Shown in pieces: positions 21,081-32,674 of a stretch of 64,000 nucleotides of DNA. Source of the DNA: Rosa chinensis (lineage: Eukaryota; Streptophyta; Magnoliopsida; Rosales; Rosaceae). The stretch spans positions 67,227,510 through 67,291,509 of the forward strand of contig NC_037093.1 of NCBI RefSeq assembly GCF_002994745.2, in the 5' to 3' direction. Within the stretch, counting starts at the first letter, position 1. Each line of letters starts with the position of its first letter. Below the pieces are notes generated by a model. The model ran no database searches, was not told the DNA's origin, and saw only the letters and a program-made list of their open reading frames with translations. Made by a program: the position numbers and the translations under genes.

Positions 21081-21863
21081 GAATATAGCGCCTTGTTCTT
21101 AATGACGGTACATGCTGAGCCCCATTTCTAGGGTCACTAAATTCCATTCCCATTATTACAAGATAAATAAAAATTAAAGAACATGGTTGGTTGTGGATCT
21201 TAAGAATTGGTGATGTACTGGAAGAACTGAACCCCCATAAGCAATCACGAAGTGTATCTTATATATAACTGCATGATCTTATTTGCATTTCAGTTATACT
21301 TGTTTTTCCTTATAAATAATGAACGTGTTGGGCAGCTAGTCAGAAGCCTGTGAAAATTGTTTGTTTAGAGGAAGAAAAACGTGAGCAAAAGGAATATAGA
21401 TTACAATTTAGATTGATTATGATTGGTGCAAGAGAGTCAGAGACGGCTGAGACGCCATTATATTCAAAATAGCTTCATCAAGATTACTTCTACTTTTCTA
21501 TAGTCTGCAAATATAAATTTCATCAGTTTCAGTGTCGATGACAAAATCCCATGTATAATGGAATGGGTTCTCCACGATATAATTTCTTAAGCAATCAAAT
21601 CGAAACACCATCATCGGATCATAGGGACCAATCCTTAGTCTAAACCAATATTACTCGTAATTTACATTTACAAACATAATATTACTCGTAATTTACATTT
21701 ACAAACATTTGGAAGACAGATTGCAAGTCAGAACTTGTAACACAAAAATTTGTACATGCGCACAGCTGCAAAATCTTGACCCAAGAAAAAAAAGGGAAAA
21801 GAACTAAGAAACGAAAGAACAAACAAATCTAGCTAAGTCGATCACAAGTCAATAGCATCATCA
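21081..21863. other. Intergenic, 3' flank of the ZCF37-like gene
   Basis: No coding frame. A 26-bp direct repeat (ATATTACTCGTAATTTACAT, then TTACAAACAT) occurs twice in tandem near 21648-21708. Confidence 0.5.
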
Positions 21864-22685
21864 TTACCAACTTTTCCGGTGACCATGTTGCCGGGATCGG
21901 GGCGTGGTATTGTTGTCACTTTTCGGAGAAGACAATCCTTCACTAGTACCAATCACCGTCTTATTCTCACTCGACCTTTTCACATGTTCTTTTGGCTTCG
22001 AAGCTTTTCTTGATCTTCTTGTAGTATTCAAGCTCTTTTCTTTCAGTGTTGGAATTGCATACCAACCGATAGAGGTACACAAAATCGCCACCGACCGCCC
22101 AAACACGGCCAGCAACACCAAAATCAACACCACAACCACCGGAAGATAAAACGACGGTCGCCTGAAGTTGATGTTCCGCAAGAAGTCAAACATGTTGTTC
22201 TTAATAGTATTGGTCTTAGGTTGTTGCTCGGGTAGTACTTCTTTGGCGGGCGCTACTGAGGGCTTAACGGTCAATTTATCTAACGCTTCTGCATGCTTTT
22301 CTTCATGATGATGATGAGGAGGCTTGGTTTTCTGCTCTTGTTGCTTCTTGTCCTTCAACTTCAGCACAATTGGAACAGGAGAGCTGTCGTTTGAGTCCTT
22401 GTACACAAATCGAACGAAGGTATCGTCCTGAGAGCCGGTTTGAGCATAAATCTGCTGGCGTTTCTCTTCAAGATCGGCCATGAGGGCAGAGAACTTATCG
22501 AGGCCTCGAGTCGAATACGGGTTCTTGCTGTCCTTGTTGTGGTTATGGATTCTATGAATGAGACCACCACTTCGTCTGCCCGATGATCTTCTTGGAGTCG
22601 AACAAGGACTATTTGTGATGATGGGTTCGTCGAACTCATCAGATGTTTCTGGGTGGAAAAAGCCACAGCTGAAAGGGCTCAACAT
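21864..22685 (-). CDS. ZCF37-like membrane protein
   Basis: A single-exon gene of 273 codons. It starts MLSPFSCGFFHPE. The central block NPYSTRGLDKFSALMADLEE, then KRQQIYAQTGSQDDTFVRF and VPIVLKLKD, is the conserved signature of the plant ZCF37 family, whose function is not established. One strong transmembrane segment lies near residues 178-200 (FYLPVVVVLILVLLAVFG). It is followed by a short loop and a basic, Ser/Thr-rich C-terminus ending RSRQHGHRKSW. A histidine run (PPHHHHEE) lies before the membrane segment. A single-pass membrane protein is supported; its biochemical role is unknown. Confidence 0.88.
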   Translation of the reverse strand: MLSPFSCGFFHPETSDEFDEPIITNSPCSTPRRSSGRRSGGLIHRIHNHNKDSKNPYSTRGLDKFSALMADLEEKRQQIYAQTGSQDDTFVRFVYKDSNDSSPVPIVLKLKDKKQQEQKTKPPHHHHEEKHAEALDKLTVKPSVAPAKEVLPEQQPKTNTIKNNMFDFLRNINFRRPSFYLPVVVVLILVLLAVFGRSVAILCTSIGWYAIPTLKEKSLNTTRRSRKASKPKEHVKRSSENKTVIGTSEGLSSPKSDNNTTPRSRQHGHRKSW

Positions 22686-24689
22686 TGTTTTGGGTTTTCA
22701 GATTGCTAAGGATTTTTTAGTGTGGTTTGGTTTGGTTTGATTTGGATGGACGATAGAGCCACATATATAAGTTGAAGTTTGAAATGCAAAGGCAGATCTA
22801 AAACGCAAAGGGATTAGTCAAAATGAAACATTTGAAAAATGCAAGTGCTAATGGAAGCTTCTGCCCACATGGGATTTGACTTCCTTGGGAAAGGGAAATA
22901 GTTGCTGCTTCAATTATTCCTTGCAAACTAACTATATAGGATATCGATCTAGAAGAAAGTGATGAACAAGTAGATGATACTCGTTATGCTTGGAGAAGGG
23001 GATTGAATTGGTCCATGGTTCATACTTGAATAATAACATAATTCATATGTTTCTTGGTGCGTAACGCGCATATGTTTATCAAAGTCTAGAACAGTGAGTG
23101 TAACATCATCTAGAAGGGGCATTTGGGACCACGAGCAATTAAATGAAAAGGCTGCAGAGATTACTTGTAATAATTATAGATTTGGAAAATGAAGGTTGTG
23201 CATATGTCAAAGCACCCAACTATTTAATATAAATTTTTAATGATGTATTCTAGAAACCAAGGCAGCCAACAAAAATGAGATATTGATTATAACCATAACG
23301 ATATTATTATGTGTTAAGAGTTAAGACCAGAGCGGTATGGTTGATTTCACAGAGATTCTTTAGTAGTTTTTCGAGAACCAACTGATTTTTATGTGTTAAG
23401 TTCTCTCAACTTATTTGATTACATAATTTAATTTGTTTGACTTTTAGTGTACTTCACATTAATTGATATTAAAATTTAACCTCATTGATGAGAAATCAGA
23501 ATTGTATTATCCATCATCAACATCTTGGCAACGAAACCCCACCCATCTAAATGCTTCCGTCAGTAGCGGTCCGTATCTATAAAACCATTTGAAAACAATC
23601 GGACTTTTGAAAGCAAAACTTGGAGAGTAAGCACTAAGCAAGCTATCTCATTCATGGTGTCATTACAGAACAAAAAAATAGTTGGACTTTGTTTCCCTGT
23701 GAGATATTCTAATGCAATATCTAATGAAAATGTTAGTTAAGCATTAATGTAGCATTATTAATCGTCATTTAAGATTTTGGATAACCTACATTTGCATCAT
23801 GTCACATGTCATCGAGTTCCAAGTGATTATGTAGTTCAATACGTTGCAAAGCTGCCTAGAAAGTAGATAATATTGTCTACATGACATAACATGCCAATTT
23901 ATAATCCTAATGCATACCTCACATGGTGCAAAAAGGTATTTTTCCTTTCTATTTCTTAATTTACTAAACAAGAGTATAAAATTCTCAAAATGGATGTTCA
24001 CAACTTCACATGGCCCACTAAACTACTTGCTACCCCCCCCCCCCCCTATAATAGATAACGTTAACGACCTTGTACCATTTCCACGCGTTTATTCAGAGAC
24101 TTCAAAATAAACATCCAATAGAAGCAAAAGCAACCCATAATCAAATTAATAAGATACAAAACCCCGACCGCTAAAATTAAGGATGGGTTGGAGTGATCTG
24201 CACTCATTCTCCTCACCTAAAACATAAGCCCAGAAGAAGCTTTCTTTCACCTGATTACTGTATTATAGTGAACAAGTAGGAATGATTAAAGCTCTTAATT
24301 TAATCAACATTGACCATGTGGTCCAAAACTCAATCATGCTGCAAAATCACTGCCAAACAGTTACATATGTGCAAGCTACATTTTTGCATAAATAGCAGGC
24401 ATGACAATACAACCTAATTTTCTGAACGCAAAACCCTTACAAATGGAACGGGAATGAGCATGATAGTGGTGGGGGGAAACTGCTGAGAGTTCTCCGGACT
24501 TCAGTCAATGAGATTCCTGTGAAAACATGTGATGATAGCACAAAAACAGTGAGCTTTTGGAAATTAGACCATGAATAAACAAAGTTGCTCAAACACACAG
24601 AAGCACAAACAGATTGACAAATAGAACTATGGTGGGAGAATGCTTACCAGTATCAATTTCTTCCGAGACAAAGATTGCAAACTTGCAAG
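22686..24689. other. Intergenic DNA between ZCF37-like and GPN2 genes
   Basis: The first part would be the promoter of the ZCF37-like gene. A 14-base C run lies near 24034-24047. No coding frame on either strand is supported. Confidence 0.45.
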
Positions 24690-27199
24690 CTATTCATTGT
24701 CATCACAGTCTTCATCAAACTTGATGTACTTCTCTTGCACTTCTCCAACTGTGAGCTACTTTGTTAAGCAAAACTCATAACATGGGATTTTTGGTTTCAT
24801 ATATATTTTTGTACCCCAAACACATATATCTTCATTAGATACCCAGAACCCGCCAAACCCACTTCATGGACCCGGCCTCAAAACTCGGGCCTCACGCTGC
24901 GCCCCGCAAAATGTTTAGAAGGCAGGAAAGTCTAACAGAAAGCTATGTAGGTACTGAGAGGGTTTGAAGCCCATACCACATGAAGATTATAAGTACAGCG
25001 ACAAAATGAAAGTACAGTGACAAAATGAAGGAATAAGAGCAAAAGTATTCTAGAATAAGAAATAAAAGGATATCTGTGGTAATCCCAATCAACAGGACCA
25101 ACTGCAATTTTGCTGAATTCTACTGCACTTGCTTCAATGCTAGCAAAAATATATCCATTGGTCTTGTCTATCAGCTTAACTAGTTTCCCCACGCTCTCTT
25201 TATCCTGAAAAGTAGCATCTGACTGAGAACACATAGTATAAACATACATGAGGTCAGGAGTAAACTGAAGAGAGATTGGCATGCCTGAATATCTAAGGTT
25301 GTAAAGCTGACAAGACTGTAGTCTTCTATGACACCACAGAGCTCCTTGGTAAGCTTTCTGCAATATGGACCACAAACACCTTACTGATAAAAATTACAGC
25401 TTCTCATAATTTTGATCTATGATCCTGAATTCCTAATATTCATCAGACCTGAATTTAGCTAAGCGAGGATCCTGATCAAGACTGTTCTGAAGATAAGATA
25501 AATCCTCCACATCAGTATAGAAATCAAGGTTGAAAGCTGCACAAAGGATGAGCAGCAGCATTATTAACATCAGTTACATTGCAAGTCATGTGTAAGAAAA
25601 GGAAAAAAAGGAAAGAAAGCTGCAGCCATTACCCAGCTTTCCATAGTTCTGTATCAAATCAATCTTAGACAAGACATTTATGTGTGGGAGCTCCATATGT
25701 ATCATGGTTGATAAAGAGAGAAGCAATGCACTAACATACTTTGCAGGATCACTGCAAAGATGGGCGTCAACTAAATGCACTGCAGCCAACTGCAGAAAAT
25801 CAGGAAGCCAACCAAAAGAAGAGCAGAAGGCACATCAATTATTCACGGTCATGGTGAATGGTCAAAGCAACAGTATCACGAAAGAAGAATATAATCATAC
25901 CCTGAGGTTTAACTTCTTTATGAGTTTCATGATAATATTCTTGGCGTTGGAATGAAGAAAGAATAGTTCCACTTGGCCGGGAAAATCAAAGAGAAGATAG
26001 CGATCTGCAGTAACATTGATAGGCAGCAGAATGCTATTGTCAATTTTACCACTACCCAGGGGACAAACTAGAAGAATGCTAACATGCCAGGTCATTTGCA
26101 TAACTTCACAATAAGCCACATAGATATGCTTGCATAATTTCTGATTGTGGATTTCAAAATGCTCCACTTATTATTTGAATTTGAGCATCATTGGTTGAAA
26201 ATTTTAGTATAATTCTGAGCAACCATAAGACTAGCTCCAAGCTGAACTGAATCTTGATATAACAATGAAACATCACATACTAGCCAATTATACAAACCCT
26301 CGGAGGAGCTGCAGAGCTTCTCCTTATCACTATGGGAAGAAAAGAAAAAACACTATTACAACAACTCCAAGAAGCAGCTTTGACGTATCACAGGTAAACA
26401 ACATGATAATACCGCACATATGAAGAACTTGAGGGAAAAAGATAAGAATAAGGATAACAGAGCCTGATTATCATAAAAAGAAAAGCAAGGCAAAACATAC
26501 CTTTAAGAAGAGGTTTCAACCTAGCCTCCAACCAGTCAATATTTTTCTCTAGATAATCCATGCAATATACGAGACCTGGATGAACATGACAATAGAAACT
26601 TCAGAAGCTGCAGAACAAGATTTTTCATACTCTACAGGTATAGGAAGCGCAAAATACATCAAAAAACTTGGAGAAGACAGTTAAGCTTTCAGCTTGCAAG
26701 TGAGGGACATTAAGAACAGTAAATAAAACCAATTGTCAATTGTTTTCCCTCTTTTTTTACAAATCCAAAATTTGAAGTGATGAACTGACTATTGTGTTTA
26801 TGCAAGAAAAAGAGGCTCTCACCTCCATTTGGACCAAGAGAATGTTCCGCCATGACATCACTTAGTTTAACAAGATCAGCTATGTTCACAGCACATTCAT
26901 ACCTACATTTTAAGTCAAGGTATCACATACTACAAGCAAAATGCAACACTGCAATTAGCTAAACAACTCCAAGAGGATACGGTAATGAATCGTTAGCCGG
27001 GTCCAAATTGATAACCGCAACTTTCCTGCAGTAAAATTGACACATAGTAAATACAATCGTACACTATACACTATGAGGTGAAAACCAGAATCCAGCGGAG
27101 AATTTACCTTCCAATGAGTTCGAGGAATTGCGACATGCCGTTGCAGTAAGTGGTCTTCCCTGAGCCAGGTGGACCGATCACAACTTGCCCAAACACCAT
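24690..27199 (-). CDS. QQT1: GPN-loop GTPase 2 (QQT1/GPN2)
   Basis: Ten exons encode 301 residues, in transcript order: 27108-27199, 26981-27025, 26823-26902, 26501-26575, 25901-26004, 25633-25789, 25449-25536, 25285-25357, 25074-25204 and 24690-24750; every phase joins. Motifs in order: P-loop [21 protein letters not shown], the diagnostic GPN insert in [15 protein letters not shown], switch [24 protein letters not shown] (guanine specificity) and a C-terminus [15 protein letters not shown]. Length matches plant and animal GPN2. GPN GTPases assist assembly and nuclear import of RNA polymerase II; the Arabidopsis homologue QUATRE-QUART1 is needed for early embryo division. Intron 2 and intron 9 carry U12-type signals and intron 8 starts with GC. 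No defect in the coding sequence was found. Confidence 0.95.
24751..25073 (-). other. U12-type AT-AC intron (GPN2 intron 9)
   Basis: In transcript sense the donor is ATATCCTTTT, an exact match to the U12 AT-AC donor. The 3' end reads TTTGCTTAACAAAGTAGCTCAC, with a TTAAC branch site about 13 nt before the terminal AC. Removing it joins TACCACAG to AGTTGGAGAAG, giving [12 protein letters not shown], the conserved ending. No GT-AG alternative preserves this reading. Confidence 0.88.
25205..25284 (-). other. GC-AG intron (GPN2 intron 8)
   Basis: The exon ends TTAGATATTCAG and the intron begins GCATGCC; it is 80 nt long and ends TTTTCAG. The junction gives TTLDIQDKESVG, conserved in the family. 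No GT is available near the exon end. Confidence 0.8.
26903..26980 (-). other. U12-type GT-AG intron (GPN2 intron 2)
   Basis: The donor is GTATCCTCTT, matching the U12 consensus. The branch-like ACCTTGAC lies about 12 nt before the terminal AG (CTTAAAATGTAG). The intron is 78 nt. The junction gives NDSLPYECAVNI, as expected for GPN2. Confidence 0.8.
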
Positions 27200-27599
27200 C
27201 TTCGCTGCTCCGGCTGTGAGCTACGGAAGTTGTGCCGCCGGAAAGAATGAAGAAGGCAATTGTGAGATGGAAGAAGGAGAGGGGAAGAGAAGCAATAAGA
27301 AGCAAGGAGTAGAGTTGGTCTCGAATTGGTTCCGATTTAGGGGTTTAGGGTTTAAAATTTAGGAGCGGTAACCGGTAAGTAATAGCCGGAGTCTGGAAGC
27401 GTCTCCTGGGATTTGGATTGTTCCTCGTAAGTTCTTACCTTTTAAGCCTCGCCGTTGATGATTATCGTGCGGTCAGTGTTTGTTCATTTTTTTTTTTTTA
27501 ACCTTTTCCAAACGACGATATGTCTGCTCTCTTCTTCTCTTTTACTTTGGTTGACTTTTTTTTTTACGGGAAATTCGTTTGGATTGTGTTAATACTAAT
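27200..27599. promoter_or_regulatory. GPN2 5' flank
   Basis: Promoter and leader of the GPN2 gene (minus strand) up to the gypsy element, whose target site begins at 27600. No distinct motif can be claimed. Confidence 0.45.
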
Positions 27600-27604
27600 G
27601 GACA

Positions 27605-27625
27605 TGTTGGGGAGCCTTGTTAACA
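27605..27625 (-). repeat. 21-bp remnant of the 3' LTR
   Basis: In element sense TGTTAACAAGGCTCCCCAACA minus its last base is shared with the end of the 5' LTR (one C/T difference). It follows directly on the chromodomain frame, without polypurine tract or the LTR start. Confidence 0.8.
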
Positions 27626-27830
27626 GAAGGAAGTGATTAATGATGGATTGGGCCTCCTCCCAGGTGGCATCTGTCCCAGGGAGCCCAGTCCACTGAACAA
27701 GCCATTTAGTGATGGAACGACCTCCCTTTCTGATAATTGCCATATCGAGGACTTTAGAAGGCAGCCACTGCATAGTGCCATCATCTGCAATTGGGGTAGT
27801 GTCGCTGGGAGCCTGGGACTGAAATTGCAT
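27626..27830 (-). pseudogene. gypsy chromodomain
   Basis: MQWLPSKVLDMAIIRKGGRS, then TKWLVQWTGLPGTDATWEEA: a chromodomain of the type fused to chromoviral integrases and thought to guide insertion to particular chromatin. It is cut short where the LTR remnant begins. Confidence 0.82.
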
Positions 27831-27832
27831 CT

Positions 27833-28702
27833 CTAACCTTCTTCTTCAAAAAGAGACACATGGAAGACGGGATGCAACTTGGAGTGGGGAGGTAACTTCA
27901 ACTTGTATGCAACAGCGCCGATCTTGGAGTCGATCTGAAACGGCCCATAGTACCGTGGTGAAAGCTTGTGTGCAGAATGCTTCACCAACGATTTCTGGCA
28001 GTATGGATGCAATTTCAGGTAAACCCAATCGCCCTTCATGAAAGATTGCTCAGTCCGATGTTGATCGTTATGTTGTTTCATACTATTCTGGGCTAAGGCC
28101 ATGTTGGATCTGAGGAGGTGGAGGAGGTCGTCTCTGTTCTGGAGTACGACGTCGACAGCATGGACGGCGGTAGAGCTCGGCGTATACATGGACACCGTGG
28201 GCGGTGGTTTGCCGTAAAGTGCTTGGTACGATGTCATGTTGATGGCGGAGTGGAAGGTGGTGTTATACCACCACTCAGCCCAGCGAAGAAGAGAAGCCCA
28301 AGAATTCGGCTTGTCTGCGATGAAACACCGGAGATAGTGTTCGAGGCAGCGTTTAACGACCTCAGTCTGACCATCTGACTGGGGGTGGTAGGCTGAGCTA
28401 TGGCACAGCTTGGTTCCTTGCAATTTGAAGAATGCGTCCCAGAATTTGCTGATGAAGATGGGATCTCAATCACTGGTAATGGAGCGAGGCATCCCATTAA
28501 GGCGAAAGATTTCCTTCACAAAAATGTCAGCAATATCAATCGCTGTGTATGGGTGAGTGACAGCAAGAAAATGACTAGACTTCGACAATCGATCAACAAC
28601 AACTAAGATGGAGTTTTTGCCACTGGAAGTGGGTAACCCTTCAATGAAGTCAAGTGAAATATCAACCCAGACATTGTCCGGAATGGGAAGCGGCTGCAGC
28701 AA
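27833..28702 (-). pseudogene. gypsy integrase fragments
   Basis: WVDISLDFIEGLPTSSGKNS and VVVDRLSKSSHFLAV (28466-28702), then SSAYHPQSDGQTEVVKRCLE and PNSWASLLRWAEWWYNT (27833-28423). These are the typical catalytic-core motifs, split by frame changes. Confidence 0.87.
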
Positions 28703-29581
28703 ACCGGGAGGGTTAATGGCCTCGTAGTTCTATCTCTGGCACTGATCGCAAGCTGCCACGAAGCGCTTAACGTCCTTTCGCATCCCCGGCCAAGCGAAAC
28801 TCCTAGCCAATCTGATGTAAGTTCGCAGATAGCCCGAGTGCCCAGCTTGAAGGGAAGAATGAAATTCATCCAACACCTTGCAGCGCTAATCAGAGGTAAC
28901 TGGAACAAAGATTTTGCCTTTGTAAAGGAGTCGACCTTGTCGTAATTCAAAGTGTTTCTTGGTTGGACGGTTGTTGTGCAGTGAGGTGATGATGTCGTTG
29001 GCCATAGGATCAGTTTGACAAGCACGGTCAATGGATGCAAGACTGTCAAAGATGGGAGAGGACACGTTCTGGATGCTACATAGCTCAAGTTGTCTGGATA
29101 ATGTATCCGCTGCTGTATTCATAAACCCAGGGCGATATTGAATTTTGTAATTGTAGCCCATGAGTTTGTAGAGCCATTTGTGTTGGGATGGTGTAGAAAT
29201 CCTCTTATCTAATATGTGTTTGAGAGTTTGGTGATCTGTGATGATGGTGAATGCATCACCCAACAAGTAGTGACGCCATTTATCCACGGCATATAAGATA
29301 GCCAGCAATTCTCGGTCGTAGACTGACAAGGCTTGAGTCTTTGGGGAAAGGTTCTTGCTGAGGAAAGCAATATGATGGCTGTGTTAGGATAGAACTACAC
29401 CAATACCAGTACCATTAGCGTCTATCTCCACATCAAAAGCTTCAGTGAAATCAGGGAGGCTGAAGTAATGGCCTGTTTCAATTGCACAAAGGCTTGATCT
29501 GCTTCGGAGGTCCAAATGAAGTTATGGCCCTTTAACATATCTGTTAGAGGTTTTGCAAGCATGCCATAATGTTTAATAAAT

Positions 29582-30233
29582 CTACGGTAATACCCTGTTT
29601 ACCCAAAATCGTAGGCCCTTCACAGACATTGGTTTGGCCCAATCTAAAATACACTGAACCTTGTCAGGGTCCGTTGCAACACCCTTTGCAGAAACTACAT
29701 GGCCCAAATATTTAACATGGTTTTGAGCAAAAGAACACGTGGAGAACTTAACTTTTAATCCATGCTCAGGTAAGATCTCAAATACCACTTTAAGATGCTC
29801 AAGGTGAGAATTGAGATCTTTGCTATAAACCAAGATATCATCAAAGAAGACTAAGACAAACCTCTGTAAAATTGGCTTGAAAATGACATTCATCAAGGCT
29901 TGAAATGTGGATGGGGCGTTGAAAAGGCCAAAAGGCATCACCAAGAACTCATAATGTCCCTCATGAGTACGGAATGCCGTCTTAGGGATGTCTTCTTCAC
30001 ACGTCTGGATTTGGTGATAACCGGAATGAAGATCAAGCGGAAAAATAATGGGAGCCATGAAGCTCGTCAAGAAGCTCATCAACGATCAGTATCTGAAAAC
30101 GGTCTCTCACCGTAATTGCGTTCAATTCTCGATAATCAACGCAAAAGCACCAAGTCCCTTCTTTTTTTCCGACCAATATTAACAAAGATGAGAATGGGCT
30201 ACGACTGGGCCTTATGAGGCCTTGGAATAACAT
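29582..30233 (-). pseudogene. gypsy reverse transcriptase, frameshifted
   Basis: VDYRELNAITVRDRF and ELHGSHYFSA (30033-30233) are followed in another frame by PLDLHSGYHQI, VMPFGLFNAPSTFQALM and the catalytic VFFDDILVYS (29582-30082). The frameshift lies near 30050. RNase H continues with MSVYDRELLAILYAVDKWRH and TIITDHQTLK at 28886-29329. Confidence 0.88.
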
Positions 30234-30368
30234 CTCATTGACTTGGGCCTCAATTTTAGATTTTTGGGAAGAGCATACTTATATGGACGGACATTTATGG
30301 GGGTGGCATTAGGTAGGAGTGGGATTGTGTGGTCTATGGCCTGAGATGGTGGCAAGCCCACTGGCGGT

Positions 30369-30974
30369 TCAAAAATTGAGGAGGGCTGAGATGGTGGAGT
30401 GAGTGTCAGCAGTAACAAGGGTGTGCACTGGGCTTGGGTGTTCAAAGTGGTCCATTGGAAATAAGTCCAAGAAATCTGTGGCATTTAGAGTAGTACCTCT
30501 GTTACTGATGCTGCGCAGAATGTGTCTCTGCCCATTAACAACAAACATCATCGTCTTCTCCAGAAAATGACACAAGATAAACCCTAATGTGTTAAGCCAT
30601 TGAGCACCAAGAACAAGGTCGCAGCCTGCCACTGGTAGAAGTAAGAATGAATCCATGAAGCTGTACCCTTGAATGTGAACGGTGACGTTGGGAGCTTTGC
30701 TGGATGGAGAAACCGTGTGGCCGGATGCTGTGGTGAAACGTAGAGTCGTCGACTGGGTCACCGGAAGTCCCAACTTGTGTACCACTGTGGGATTGAGAAA
30801 ATTCATGGCAGAGCCGCAATCGATGAAAATTGAAATCGATTCGCCATTGATAGAACTAGTGAGTCGCATCATCTCACTAACCTTAGTGTTAGAGATGGTG
30901 TGAAGAGGGATGATTGGTTCATCGTCGGATTGGTGGTCCTCCTCAGGAGATGGATCAGATGGTTGCTCCTCCAA
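30369..30974 (-). pseudogene. gypsy aspartic protease region
   Basis: In frame with gag. The active-site block reads ISIFIDCGSAMNFL, with Cys where DSG or DTG is usual, followed by VAGCDLVLGAQWLNTLG. The DSG-to-DCG change would probably impair the enzyme. Confidence 0.8.
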
Positions 30975-31319
30975 CGGCTCTAAGGATTCAAGGATGGCCC
31001 TGACAGGTTTCTTGCAAACATGTGATTTCGACCAAATCTCATCGCAGCTGTAGCAGAGCCCTTGAGCTCTACGTTCTCTTTGTTCAGCTGGGGATCATTT
31101 GCGAAATGTGCCCTCGGGTTTTGTCTTTTGGTTAATGGGGAAAGGTTTGCTATTTGTGAAAGTGGCGGGATTGGAAGTGTGGGGAAGGCTAGTATGGTTT
31201 GTAGTGGGGACAGAGGATAGGTGGGAGAACTGACCGGGTCTTGCAGATTGGTGCCAAGAAGTACGGGTCTGTCTTGAGGAACGTATGTCGGCCAGTTTGA
31301 TCTCAAAACAGCGTGCCAG

Positions 31320-32396
31320 CTACTGAGCAGAGACCAACGTATAGGGCTCCAAGGCAATCACGTCATGCCGGATTTCTGGTTTCAATCCACTGAGAAAGAT
31401 TGGTAGGAGCTCAGAATTTGACCACCCTCGAGCTCGGCCGACGAGCTTTGTGAAAGCCACTACGAAGTCATTCACCGAAGAAGTCTGCTGCAATTGGGAG
31501 AGAGCAATCTTGAAGTCGACGGTGTTACCGGCACCGTGATGCTCTAGAAAGGAGGAGGCGAAGTGGTCCCAAGTGGCTGCTGGAAACTGTTGCTCAAAGG
31601 AATTCATCCATATGCAAGCGTTGGGGCAGAAGAAGGATGCTACGATAGATATGTGCTGGGAAGGGTGAATCCGATGTGTTCGGAGGTACCGCTCAGCCAT
31701 TGTGAGCCAGCCAATGGCATCATCTTCGGTAAATATTGGTAGGATCATTTTAGGTGGTCGGGAGTGGTAAAATTCATGGTGATGTGGTGGAGGGTCTCTA
31801 GGATATGTGGTGGTGGAGGAAAATGGGACGGAAAATTCAGGTAAGGAGAGGTTTGGTTGAGGAGCATATGGATCAGAGGATACATGGTATTGGGGAAAGG
31901 ATGTTATGGTGGAGAATTGTGGTGGTGCAGAAGAGAACGATGGTGGTGTGTGTGGAGAGGAGTCGTGGGGCGCCGGTGAAGGGATAGAGCCAAAAGTTAT
32001 TTGGGGAAGGGTGGAAGGTGTTTGGGGTGGTGGAGGGACTGAAAAGGATGGTACTTGTGAGTGTGAAGAGACAGGTGGAGAGGAGTGTACCGGTTGGTGT
32101 TGCTGGGTAAGGGCCTGCACTATGGTACTCTGCAGGGCAGCGATCTGAGCGGTGATTCGGTTTTGAAAGGAAGAGTGGTTGTGGTGAATGTCGTCAATAG
32201 AATGGTGGAATTCATCTCGAAGCAGCTCAACGGAGTGATGGAATTCCTCTCGGTGAAGGTGTGAGTTGTCTCCGGATTGATAGGAGGCAGAAAGCACGAT
32301 GAAGCTCGGTGGTGGGGGGTTTAGTGGTGGGACAAAGGCGGAGGTTGTAGGGGTGGAGGAGGGAGCGAAAGTTTGCACGGTCTGAAAAGGAGCCAT
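31320..32396 (-). pseudogene. gypsy gag, nonsense-mutated
   Basis: 358 codons to a TAG at 31320-31322. The core contains DDAIGWLTMAERYLRTHRI, TWDHFASSFLEHHG and the conserved SNSELLPIFLSGLKPEIR. The frame continues past the stop with LARCFEIKLADI, so the stop is a simple nonsense change, followed by a second stop (TGA near 31095) and a zinc knuckle CYSCDEIWSKSHVCK. Confidence 0.85.
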
Positions 32397-32408
32397 GCTC
32401 TGACACCA
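32397..32408 (-). promoter_or_regulatory. Primer binding site of the gypsy element
   Basis: TGGTGTCAGAGC in element sense lies 2 bp inside the 5' LTR. It differs by one base from TGGTATCAGAGC, the common initiator-Met tRNA site of plant retrotransposons. The gag start codon follows at once (32396). Confidence 0.75.
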
Positions 32409-32410
32409 GA

Positions 32411-32669
32411 TGTTAGGGAGCCTTGTTAACATAAGGTAAAATGCAGGAAAAACTAATTCATCTCAATTCAATTCTGCCCAGCAATGGGAATTGTTTTACA
32501 TATTTAAAGGCATTAAGATAATCCAATACAAAACTAACAAAAGCAAGTACATCTTGTCTCTACTCTCTCAGGTGGTCCTTCATATTTGGATGGGTGCAAA
32601 TAGCAGTTGGTTCATGGGTGCACATAGCAATTGTTGTTAATTGTCTGATTAAGAGAGTTAGTTGCAACA
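32411..32669 (-). repeat. 5' LTR of the gypsy element
   Basis: 259 bp, from TGTTGCAAC to CTCCCTAACA in element sense, with TGTTG/CAACA-type ends and the target duplication directly outside. Confidence 0.85.
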
Positions 32670-32674
32670 GGACA

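Larger units (their letters stand above)
27605..32669 (-). mobile_element. Ty3/gypsy chromovirus, defective, 3' LTR nearly all lost
   Basis: Order on the minus strand: 5' LTR (32411-32669), primer binding site, gag, zinc knuckle, protease, reverse transcriptase, RNase H, integrase, chromodomain, and then only 21 bp of LTR end (27605-27625). Both sides carry the 5-bp duplication TGTCC (plus strand GGACA at 27600-27604 and 32670-32674), so the outer borders are original. The chromodomain and gene order mark a chromovirus; short LTRs and about 5 kb suggest the Reina clade (inference). Stops and frameshifts disable gag and pol. Confidence 0.93.

Noticed and set aside
30980..31357. 125-codon frame at the gag/protease boundary
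   Set aside because: Shadow of the gag frame, which continues in its own frame across the TAG; the zinc knuckle and LARCFEIKLADI lie in the true frame.
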